DNA of 64,000 bases, taken from Liolophura sinensis (taxonomy: Eukaryota > Mollusca > Polyplacophora > Chitonida > Chitonidae). A program made the translations under genes and the position numbers. Below, piece by piece: positions 50,401 to 62,160 of this stretch (position 1 is the stretch's first letter; the number at the start of each line of letters is the position of its first letter). Below the pieces are notes generated by a model. That model was not told the DNA's origin. It saw only the letters and a program-made list of their open reading frames with translations, and searched no databases. The DNA is taken from assembly GCF_032854445.1 (NCBI RefSeq), contig NC_088301.1, positions 57,484,512 to 57,548,511 on the forward strand, given 5' to 3'.

Positions 50401-52365
50401 CGAGCAAATCTCAGATAAGAGCAGGCAGATTCTTGAACAGGTCACCGAGGTAAGCTCAGGTGACACGTAGTCGTTCACACCTGTGATTTATTTACCTGTC
50501 TGTGTGATCATAATGATAACACTTGAAAGTGCATAGAGAAATGGATCAATAATTCGGTGTGTTGTCCAGAACTGTGTTGTCGGCATGTATATACAAGGAC
50601 CTTGCCTTTATGCAATGATGGACACTACTGTAGTTTACGGAGTTAAATGAAAAAATAACATTTCATTTCCACTTTGGCAAATACAATTTACCAGACAAAT
50701 TGGTTTATTTTAATTAAGTCTGGGCTCAGAATATACCAAGTATGGTACAAGCAAGGGCGTATTGCTGGAAAATATACAATTGGCTATTCGATGCCAGAAC
50801 ACACGGGAAAACAAGGCAAGAACAGCTCGCGTGTTCGAGGCCAAATGGCTAGATCCTGGGAGAGATTCAGTATGAAACGTGAGGTCATCGCGACTAAGTG
50901 AGACCAGCAGAAAATAATACGCTCAAACCACAAAAACTCATCATAAATAGCAAAGAGGTCGTCCATGGTCGCTTCTCTTTATTTCACCCCGTCGTATGGC
51001 GAGTTTGTGACTATGTCTCTAGAGAAATGAAGAAGAAGCCCCGTTTGAAAGTCTAGGAGCATGATCGGACAACAATCGTGAGCGTCAAAACAAAACGATA
51101 CAGCTGGATTTTAACGTTTGCCTGGGAAAAATCAAGCGCGCAAACTATATTTCTTAACAAAACACTTCATGAAGCTAAGATTTGACGTAAATAGAATCAG
51201 AAAAGACAATGTGGAAGAGTTTCATTGTGTCGATCGACATGACATCTGATATATACATGCGTCAAAGTACTTCTAGGCGCATTAGTGCATCCTGTGTAAG
51301 CTAATCCTCAATCCGCCAGTCTATACAACAACTAAACTAACTGATAATGTCTAACAGTTAGCTCGTTTGTGTCGGTTTATCACAGTCACGGAATGCATGC
51401 AAGCAAACGTAAACGTACACGTTTAAACTTTTCAATCCGAGCACAGAAAATATGGCTTTAGGGAGGAACATAGTAACAACTGTTATCGCCCAGGTTTATA
51501 GGTTACCATCTCTTCGCGGTGTTTTTTTTTCATTCGGTTTGAAATTCCAGACGTACCCAGCTTAGGAAGCAACAGCATTTTTCGGGATGGACCCATTTCA
51601 CAAAGCTATATACAAAACGTAAATGTATGGTTTCGTAAGTTCCGATTTTGACAGATTTGTTTCAATATAATACATATTAGGTGTTCTGACAAGGTTAAAA
51701 AATTGAAGATATTCAATGACTTTTAAATTTGATGACTTAAGTCAAATACGCCTCAGTGGAAGAGTCCATACAGCGCTTAAAATTGTAATTGATTTAATTT
51801 TAACTAAATTCTGACTTACGAGAAAACTTAGATTTGTGGAATGAGTTATTCTCAAACGCAGTCAAAATCTAAGAATAAATAACTTTACTGAATTGTAGAT
51901 AAGACTTGAGCCGTGAATGCTTTAAGTATAGGGCTGATACTTGCTACAGGTTGACAACATTTGTGATATGTTGCATGTTGGGCCGCGTACGTGATGTGAC
52001 TAGGGTAAAAAGACGATCCCGAGTCGAGTGGATCAACCGTGTGACAGACTGTAGTGGTTCCACTGACAGCCCAGGCGAAGGTCGAAATCCTGGCTGAGAT
52101 AGGCTGACAGACCCGTGGGACGCGGGATTGGACAAGTGCCGATCGGAGTTGTCATGTGGAGGGAGAGATGGGCTGTAGTCCACTTCTGTCCTCTCTTATC
52201 GGCAAACTGTCAACTCGGCATGCACAGAATTCTCCCCAAAATACAACCGTCCACTCGACTCGAGCTAGGGCGTGTATCAGACCGGACTTCATACAGTATA
52301 CGATATTACGCTAAATTTCAAGTATAACTAGTTCATGCACAAATACAAGGTTATTTATGTTTTAG
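44500..52365. other. Long stretch without recognised genes
   Basis: Unique sequence. The block near 46.4-46.65 kb is less AT-rich and non-repetitive. ORFs of up to 140 codons (44542-44964) have no family resemblance. No RNA gene was recognised. Confidence 0.5.
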
Positions 52366-52374
52366 GTATATGCC

Positions 52375-53195
52375 AATTTAACCAGTCAGTGACTGCGATG
52401 CATATCATGTAAGTGCATGAGTTGAAAGAACAAGGCATATACTCAATTAGCCAGTCAGTGACTGTAGTGTATATCATGTAAGTGCATGAGTTGAAAGTAC
52501 AAGGTATATATTCAATTAGCCAGTCAGTGACTGTAGTGTATATCATGTAAGTGCATGAGTTGAAAGAACAAGGCATATACTCAATTAGCCAGTCAGTGAC
52601 TGTAGTGTATATCATGTAAGTGCATGAGTTGAAAGAACAAGGCATACATTCAATTAGCCAGTCAGTGACTGTAGTGTATATCATGTAAGTGCATGAGTTG
52701 AAAGAACAAGGCATATACTCAATTAACCAGTCAGTGACTGTAGTGTATATCACGTAAGTGCATGAGTTGAAAGAACAAGGCATACATTCAATTAGCCAGT
52801 CAGTGACTGTAGTGTATATCATGTAAGTGCCTGAGTTGAAAGAACAAGGCATACATTCAATTAGCCAGTCAGTGACTGTAGTGTATATCATGTAAGTGCC
52901 TGAGTTGAAAGAACAAGGCATACATTCAATTAGCCAGTCAGTGACTGTAGTGTATATCATGTAAGTGCATGAGTTGAAAGAACAAGGTAAATACTCAATT
53001 AGCCAGTTAGTGACAGTAGTGCATATCATGTAAGTGCATGAGTTGAAAGAACAAGGCATACATTCAATTAGCCAGTCAGTGACTGTAGTGTATATCATGT
53101 AAGTGCATGAGTTGAAAGAACAATGTATATGCCAAATTAACCACTCAGTGGCTGTAATGCATATAATGCAAGTGCATCAGTTGAAAGAACAAAAT
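52375..53195. repeat. Minisatellite, 69-bp unit
   Basis: About 12 highly similar copies of a 69-bp unit. Its landmarks are AATTAGCCAGTCAGTGACTG, TAGTGTATATCATGTAAGTG, CATGAGTTGAAAGAACAAGG and CATACATTC. Each unit has the 13-bp odd palindrome CAGTCAGTGACTG. The unit length is a multiple of three and is stop-free in one - strand frame, giving a 247-codon ORF (52355-53098). Confidence 0.95.
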
Positions 53196-53429
53196 CTCAG
53201 AGTACTGAAAAATTTAGGTGCAAATCGACAGAACGTAGAGCGTATATGTGCAGAAATCATACAACAAATGCGACAGCAGTACATGGTGTGCAGAATTCAC
53301 ACGACGAATGCGACAGCAATACATGGTGTGCAGAATTTAACCATTTACTGTATGGATAGAGATGAGCAGACAGAACTAGGCTGAATGTATATACAAAACG
53401 AAATGCAGATGATTTAGCAGGCAAAATTG

Positions 53430-54690
53430 AGCAGACAACCTAAACAGATTATTGTGCAGACAGGACCTAAACAGATTATTGTGCAGACAGAGCATAAACA
53501 GATGGTTGTGCAGACAGAACATAAACAGAACCTAAACAGATGGTTGTGCAGACAGAACATAAACAGAACATAAACAGATGGTTGTGCAGACAGAACATAA
53601 ACAGATGGTTGTGCAGAGAGAACACAAACAGATGATTGTGCAGACAGAACACAAACAGATGGTTGTACAGACAGAACATAAAAAGATGGTTATGCAGACA
53701 GAACACAAACAGATGGTTGTGCAGACAGAACGGATTATTATAGCATAACGCCACGTCGGCAATATTTTAGCCATATTGTGGGGATTGTGCAGAGAGAGAA
53801 CCTAAAAAGACACCTGTGCAGATAGAACGTAAAGATACGATTGTGCAGACAGAACCTAAACAGGTGATTGTGCAGATAGAACATAAGCAGATGATTATGC
53901 ACCAAGAATCTAAACATGTTATTGTGAAGACAGAACCTGAACAGATTATTGTGCACCCATAGCCTAAACATATGACTGTGGACACAGAACCTAAACATGT
54001 GATAATGCAGACAGAACCTCGACATTTGATTGCTCACACAGAACATAAACATATGATTGTGCAAACAGAACCTAAACAGATGACTGCGCACAGAATCTAA
54101 AAAGATGACTGTGCAGAGAGAACCTATACAAATGATTCTGCCGACAGAAAGTATACAGATTATAGTGCAGACAGAACCTAAACAGATGATTGTGCAGACA
54201 GAACCTAAACAGATGATTGTGCAGGCAGAACCTAAACAGATGATTGTGCAGACAGAACCTAAACAGATGGCTGTGCAGACAGAATCTGAACAGATGATAT
54301 GTGCTGACATAACTTAAACAGATGACTGTGCAGACAGAACCTAAACAAATGATTGTGCAGACAAGATCTAAACAGACGATTGTGCAGACAGAACCTAAAC
54401 AGATGGCTGTGCAGACAGAATCTGAACAGATGATTGTGCTGACATAACTTAAACAGATGATTGTGCAGACAGAATCTAAACAGATGATTGTGCAGACAGG
54501 ACCTGAACAGATGATTGTGCAGACACAACTTAAGTAGATAATTGTGCAGACGGGATCAAAACAAATGATTGTGCAGACAGAATCTAAACAGATGATTGTA
54601 CAGACAAGATCTAAACAGATGATTGCGCAGACAGAACCGAAATAGATGATTGTGCAAACAGGATTTAAACGGATGATTGCACCGTCAGAA
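53430..54690. repeat. Minisatellite, 27-bp unit
   Basis: About 45 copies of CAGATGATTGTGCAGACAGA followed by ACCTAAA, interrupted near 53735-53775. Unit length is divisible by three, giving repeat ORFs on both strands (53738-54310 on the - strand, 54105-54317 on the + strand). Copies are moderately diverged. Confidence 0.93.
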
Positions 54691-54733
54691 ATCTAAACAG
54701 AATACTGTGACGACAACGCCTATCTAGGTAATT

Positions 54734-54885
54734 CTGGGTCTGCTTGTTCAAAAGTATAATAAAAGTTAGCCCAGGCTTAAACCTTAAAACCAGTCTTGCC
54801 TTAATACAAAACCAATGAACTTTAGGCTGAACTAAAGTTAATGCCGGTCTTAAATACTAATGCGCTTTTGAAAAACTGGGCTCTG
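54734..54885. mobile_element. MITE-like inverted-repeat element
   Basis: The left end CTGGGTCTGCTTGTTCAAAAG faces the right end CTTTTGAAAAACTGGG. Interior segments also match in inverted orientation (CCAGTCTTGCCTTAAT with TTAATGCCGGTCTT in part). No ORF is present. It begins directly at the end of the 27-bp array. Confidence 0.5.
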
Positions 54886-57800
54886 AAGAACAAATTTAAA
54901 GCCGCTGCAAAACAGCTGCTATGAGCAGTTGTAAAGAAGAAAGACAAAAAGCACTGTTCGATAAGAATAAAGAGATTGGTTACATGGGCAGAAATATGAG
55001 ATAAGAAATCGACCTACAGGCAGACAGAGGTAAGAACGGAATATAGAGACCATGCAGATGTATTGTCCCAGAAATCGTATCGCATGCACAAAATGTCGTA
55101 CATAAACTTTCGAGTGCGCTTGTATCCTCTTGTCGGGCTAAATCCCACCAAACCTCGACTAAACCTCTTGTCCTCGATAGAGTGTCGAGTCCGACTTGGA
55201 TCCTCGTGCCTGAATCTCTCACCGAACTTTGACTAAATCTGGTGTCATCAGTAGAGTGTCGAATCTGGCATCATCCTCCTCTTTCATATAGTTAAACAAC
55301 CTTAATCACTAACTATAAATAAGGATCGTTAGGTTCTTGCCTTTTCCACTGAATACCTAATTCTAATGTTAGTTCAACCCAAACCGAACCTTAGCCTCAT
55401 AAATAAGCGATATTTTGATGAGATTTTGACATGGTTTTGAAACGAGATTCAAAGATCATTGCCTCCACATGTTGCCTTCTTGCCAGAATCCATAACTCAT
55501 TCACCCAAAAGTTTCTAGCCCTAAACTAACCTCAACTTAAAAAGATACATTCTGTAGAGAATTGGTCGACAGTGCGAGATTCAAACACCATTGAGATCAT
55601 GGGTTTATCTCGTTCGCAGTTTGCCTTGCTCAATTAAATGACGTGTTAATTTGTCGAATGTTTGGATCTCGTCCAAAGCCCCGTTGATGTCTGAATCTTT
55701 TAAGCATGCTTCTCTTTTTTGGGGTTAGGCTAGTTACAGAGTAAGAGTTGGAGTTGTGGCGCTATAGTGAGAATGAAACATCCTCTACTCTTTCACCACA
55801 AACTTCAGAACAGAGTGAGATGATTGCAGGAAAGTTTATACATTATATGCTTAACTAGTTCCCTGGTTGTCCTATAGCCCTTCATAATGTTCGTACAGAC
55901 TTAAAATATACGAAGACTTTGGAAACTTCATTTGGATTTGAAGAGCCTGTACATGTTATATACAAAAATGTGTTGTTTTAATAACTTTTGGAGAACAGTG
56001 TTATTTGTCTATTGTCGGTCTGTAATACAATACTTTGATCTTGGGAATCTTGGGAAGCGTATTGCTTTGGTGTTAAAAATACAATTTTGTTTGATTTTAT
56101 TTATATGTGTATGCGCATATTTTCTTCCACTCTGTTTTGAATCTAGCACGACGTGTGGAAGCAGTCTGGAAGGTCGATGCTGGTCATATGAGGGTAGACT
56201 GGATAAAATGCGAGAACTGTGGCTGGAATTGTTATAGCGGACCACTGTAATCGACTGGCGGCGAAGGTCGAGTGACCAAGAAGTGTTTTACTGACAGCCT
56301 TCGCCTGAAGCAGTACCGCTGAGATCCTGACCTCTCCTTTATTGATCGATTGGTTTCGCCTAATGGATCAGATGCTATTTGTCATCGTTTACACAAGCCT
56401 GGAGTGTCTGTAAAACTGCTATTTCGCAATGAGAGAAATGGTCTGCTTGTATCGCTTTACACAAGATTACGAGGCGAACCAAAGTACCCTCAGGACTCGC
56501 CTCAATCCCTGCTTTCCTCACTGAAACCCGGACTCTGAAATCTGTGTCACAGTATACGGTTTTCCGAAGGAAACACTCTCAGTCTTATACCTGAGCCCGA
56601 AATTGTGGACTGCACACGTCTTCTAAAACACTGTCATTAGTATTTCCACATTAGTATTTCCTAATGACAGACAACTAATATTTAAACATTTAATTTAGGC
56701 AATTAAGTCTTTCTTTTGGTGGTACGAAATAGTTTGGATTGTATGTGAATAATTTAGAATATGAGCTGTATACAACGGGATCTAGCGCTCTATTTACGAA
56801 TATAGCTGATACTAACTAAAGTGATATGCACTTTGTTAGTATGGTCTTGCTGTTTCCGAGGGATGCTTATGGACTATTCCAAGAAAAAATAATCCGAGAC
56901 CACATCAGCTCCTGAGCGTTGGATTTTACAGTGCAAGTTTTGACATCGAGATATGGGATACGTCTACTGTGTTATATACTGTCCATTTAGATCAAAGTTT
57001 CAATTGGTTTAGGTGTTGAAATTTCCACCTCTATAAAACTTACATTAGTAAATGTAAACGAGCGAACAATCCATGTGCCGCAGTAGATATTGTCTTCAGT
57101 ACAACACAGCAAGAATCTTGAAACTTCGGCTACAATTTTGGGACAGAAATGACAACTAAATGTGAGCATTTAGGATGCTTTGTCGCTCGAACTTTCATCT
57201 TTTTATGACGGCTCCATATAACGATATTCTCTCGACAGCTGTTGCATACTTATAAAGGCATACATGTTAAAGTAAATGTCAGAATATATTTTTTTTTTGC
57301 ATCTGAACACAATTAGTAAAGGACATGTTACCAATTCCTAGGAGCATCCAACATGTGAAGCTACTTTAACCACATGCATATATGAAACTCTTGGAACAAG
57401 CCGTGCAAAGACAATCTGGATTCAATATATTCTCCAAGCCTTAAGACCTTTATACTTGATCACATTTCGAGGCAATGAGCTTTATACATCTCCCGGCTAT
57501 ATATAACTGTCTTGATTAGTGAGGACTGAGCTGCTGTGTTTAAGGACATGTCTGTTAGGCAGGCTGGGGCAAACACTCGGGTAGTCGGTTCTCTCCGAGG
57601 TACGGCCGAATATCGATCCTGGATAATATGGGATTTGTCCATAATACACATGGCGTAGAAGCGTGCAATAGCAACACGATCAAGTGCTGGTCGTATCCAC
57701 TTATTTTATCATTTGGTATCATTATTGTATGTTTTTATTTGGCACACGCGTGGTTTGGTCATATTGCACAATTGGTGCAGGTAAGTATCTGGGAGTTTGG

Positions 57801-60174
57801 GGTGAAATGAACAACCCGCAGGATGTCGTCTCGAGGGACTCCCGTGTGAGCGAGCGAATAAACAGAGATAATTTGAAAATCTAGTTAAAGGTTCTCAGGA
57901 GAGTTGCTAAGAGCTCTGATGAATAATGTAGGTAAGTCGTCTGGGGATGTGCGGTCTGTCTGTCCAATTATCATATTTATTGCTTCAGGAACTGTATTGA
58001 CCCAGTGGCCACGTCCATGAATGTAGATACACCCAAGCTCCAAACGGGGCATGGACTTTCCCTGAAAGCGCATCGTCTCTGCGTTCGGTCGCGTTATTCG
58101 TCCCACCAATTCTGTTGACAAAGTCAACTTTTCGATAGCTACTGAATTACCCAGGTACAGATGGGACTTGCTTTGTGCAAATACGAGTCTTTTATGTTTG
58201 TTTATTATTGCAGAGTATTTCTTTTTTACATGGAGCCTCGTCAAACTCTTAACGTATGGTTCCAGCGAATAACAAGCATGGTTTTATATTAGATTGGGTA
58301 AAATTGCTCCGCAACAGTTCTACCGTCCCTCAATGGTTGTATCCAACACAGACAAAAAGCAGGAGACCGCTGTTAATTTTCGCCTCCACTCTGGTTGGAC
58401 CCGGCGACGTCAATTAGAACCGTTTGTATATTTTCTCTTGATTGTCTTATTCTTTATGGAAATCGTAATGAGCAGTCACTAATTGCCGGAATATTTAGCG
58501 GCCGGCAAGTAGGGAATTATCGGCAGGGCTTTCCGGCAGGTCGACCGACAGACCATCTCGGGAAAGCAGCCAGTGGAACACTTGGAAAGGCGACCAGGGT
58601 TCAAACGCCCGCACTGACGGATTGCTCCAGTTTATGGCAGCAGTTTCCCTAGTTAATTGCTCTTTTCGAGATGATGCGTTTTATTTAGTTTTTTTGTTCT
58701 GTGCTAATATCCGATAATATTACATTCCCAATGCAATTCCTAAGCCTCTCCAGAAGAAATCTCCCGTTTTGTGTCATAATTACCGTAAAAGCTATCAATC
58801 CGATGTGTGCAATTATAGTTAGGACTAGATTTACAATACTTTGTAAATACAACTTAAGTTGCGAGAGGCATTGCCTTAGTTGGCCTATTGTTGGCGGAGA
58901 TTTCAGTGTAGGGTGATAATCGGCGGACAGTTATCAGACATAAGACGTGCACGGCAAACCTATAACCCCGTCCATAAATGCCATTTCAAACAGCTTTTTA
59001 CCCAACTCGTGGAAACTCATCGGTTTTCTAAAAAATTGGAAAAAAAATCTTCCTTATTCGGTACTATTAAAGCTAGGACATTTTAGGCTTAATCCTGAGT
59101 GCTTCTATATATATTGCCTCAATTACACACCATTGAAAGTACAGCGAGGTTTGAAGGTCACTTCGTACCTCTAATTAGAGTTGGGGACGCATATCACAGA
59201 GCAATTAAGATGAGCCAAGTATGAACCTGCAAATCAATCATAGCAACTTAAGCCGCTTCAAAAAAGTTACAAACGCAATAATACGTTCAGCTAAACTGGT
59301 GACGAAAAACAGTATACTCTTTATTCAGGCATGTATTTCTATACGGCGAGCGAGCATATAATTTTATCCTTTTTCATGTTATCTTTTCTTATGGTATAAT
59401 TAGGATCGATAAATTGTAGCTATTTATCTGACAAACATCGTGAATCTTAGAGAATAAAATACCAACAAAAGGCCTTCTCCAAAAGTTCTTATAGGTTTCT
59501 ACATCAAAAAAAAAAGTAAATGTAGTGATTACAGCCCTGTAATTAACCGTTCATTTCATTTACCGTTCAAAAAGAATTATGATTTACCAGAAATCCCACC
59601 AGTTTCATTCTTGAGACCATGATTATATATACGCATAGTTTAAATAAAGTTGTAGAACGAAGTCAGTCGGGGGACGCACTTCTAATCAGTGTTTTTGTGC
59701 AAAATAACTGTGGTATCTTTATTGGATTGCGCTTGACACATCAGATCTGAACTACTAGTCTATGTGTCTAAAGGTGAGGCCTCGCCATGTATTCCACCGT
59801 ATAGCAATATTATCCGCTGTATTGATATCACTAATTCTTGTTTCCGTAATCGACAAGTAACATTGCTGGAGTTGTATGTAAGGATGGACAATAACAAATC
59901 CCATTTAATGTCTTGTTATGACCTTACAAGTTAAATGCTTGTTGATGGAGTCCAATTATACGGGCAAGATTTCCAAATTATAAAACCGGTCTGGAAGCCA
60001 TTCTTAGCTATGTTATAGCGTATATGGGTGAATTCAAAATAAATCTAATGCCAACCACCTTCATTCGGTGTGAAAAATCTCACGCCAACGTGAGATATTG
60101 AGCAGGCAATCTAAACTTAATACCCACGTGAAGAGCAAAACACTGAAAGCAAAATAATTTGAAAAACATATAGA
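54886..60174. other. Long stretch without recognised genes
   Basis: Unique AT-rich sequence with ORFs of up to 119 codons that lack recognisable domains. GGGTTCAAACGCC near 58600 resembles a box B, but no box A was found upstream. Confidence 0.5.
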
Positions 60175-60530
60175 ACATGATTTGTGGATGGACAACGTCA
60201 AAATCATTGGTCTGTAGCTGGACTACTGCTGCACAATTATTTGTAGGTGAACTACGGCTAAACCATTGGTCTGTAAGTGGACTTCGGCTAAATCATTGGT
60301 CCGTAAGAGGATTACATCTGAATCATTAGTCTGTAGGTGTACTTCGGCTGAACCGTTGGTCTGTAGGAAGACAACGTCTGAATTATTGGTCTGTAGGTGT
60401 ACTACGCCGAAATCATTGTTCTACAGGTTTATTGCGTCTGAATCATACGTGTGTAGGTGAACTGGGGCTAAATGATTAGTCTGTAGGTGAAATGCGTATA
60501 AATCATTTGTCTGTCACCGATTAAATTTAA
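60175..60530. repeat. 30-bp minisatellite, left arm
   Basis: About 12 copies of a unit reading AATCATTGGTCTGTAGGTGG followed by ACTACGGCTA. The next 600 nt contain decayed units leading into the array at 61160-62160. Confidence 0.88.
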
Positions 60531-61159
60531 AGGCCGTTTGGAAGAACTGTGGTTCAACACTGACTGGAGGATGCATTACAATTCAGTGACTTTAGTATGT
60601 AGATTATGTAAGAATCATTGAATCGGCGACGGGCGTTCAACCCAGACGACGAGTGGAAGAATACTGCGCAACCCTTGATTGGTGGTAGGAGTACGATTTC
60701 TATGGTTTGGTGGTGGGTAAGCTCCGATAGAGTCAATATTTGGATGATAGACAATCGTGCAAACCATAGGCTAGTTGGTAGACAAACATTCAATCATGGA
60801 GAGGCCATTTTGGTTGACGGTTGTTTTGAGGCCTGGAATAGTAGGTAGACAACAGTAGCAAAAATCGACCAAATGCATGATACAACCATTAGATGATATA
60901 TCACGATATAATGATTAACTGGTAAATAGGCAATGATACAATCAATGGTTGTTTGTAGGGGCGGGGGTGTGGGGGAGAGGCGATAGAAGAAATACATACA
61001 ACCAATAATTAATGTACCACGATATAATTTCTCTCGTAAGTAGGCAATGCTTCAATAGCTATTTGTGGGGGGAATCGATAGAACAAATATCTAGAACAGA
61101 TAAGGATCTAATAGATAAATGATAGGTAACCAACAATATTATTACTTGGTAGGCAGGCA
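60531..61159. repeat. Decayed middle of the 30-bp array
   Basis: Recurrent GGTAGACAA, GGCAATGATACAATCAAT and GGTAAATAGGCAA motifs at irregular 25-45-nt spacing suggest old, degenerate repeat units. Confidence 0.55.
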
Positions 61160-62160
61160 ACAATAGATTCAAGAACTACATGGTGTTGACAACGATACAA
61201 TCAATAACTGATGGATGGACAACGACACAATCAATACGCAATGTGCAATCAATTACTGGTGGATAGGCAACGAAACAATCAATAACATGTTAAACCCCAA
61301 GCACTCACTCGCACTCACTCGCAAACAATAACTGATGCGTAGGCAATGGTACAACCAATACCTGGTGGACAGGCAGCAATGCAATAAAAAAAACTAGTGG
61401 ATAGACAACGATGCAACGATCAATAACCGGCAGACAGACAACGACACCATCAATAACTGGTGGATAGACAACGATATGATCAATAACTCCTGCACAGACA
61501 ACGATACAATCAATAACTGGTGCATAAGCAACGAAACAATCAATAACTGGTGGATAGACAACGATACAACCAATAACTGGTGCACAGGCTGATGGTAACT
61601 GATGGTTAGGCAATGATGCAATAAAAAACTAGAGGATAGACAAAATCAATAACTGGTGGCTAGACTACGATGCAATCAATAACTCCTGCACAGACAACGA
61701 TACAATCAATAACTGGTGCATAAGCAACGAAACAATCAATAACTGGTGGATAGACAACGATACAACCAATAACTGGTGCACAGGCAACGATACAATCAAT
61801 TACTTGTGGATAGACAACGATACAATCAATAACTGGAACATAGGCAACGAAACAATCAATAACTGGCAGATAAACAGCGACAACATCAAAAACTGATGGA
61901 CAGACAACGATACAATCAATAACTGATGGGTAATGACGCAATTAAAAACTAGTGGATAGACAGCGATGCAATCAATAACTGGTAGATAGACAAGGACACC
62001 ATCAATAACTGGTGGATAGACAAGGATGCAATGAATGACTCTTGCATAGACAATGGCACAATCAATAACTGGTGCATAGGCAACGATACAATCAATAACT
62101 GGTGCATAGGCAACGATACAATCAATAAATATTAGATAGACAGCGACACCATTAAAAAAG
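61160..62160. repeat. 30-bp minisatellite, right arm
   Basis: About 33 copies of AACGATACAATCAATAACTG followed by GTGGATAGAC, with short indels. The 30-bp unit aligns with the left-arm unit at about half its positions (shared AATCA and GAC-ACG). Confidence 0.93.

Noticed and set aside
53738-54310. 190-codon - strand ORF
   Set aside because: It is a frame through the 27-bp minisatellite. Neighbouring frames are equally open and there is no start context or splice support.
52375-54690. CRISPR-like direct repeats
   Set aside because: Units are head-to-tail without unique spacers, and the context is eukaryotic.
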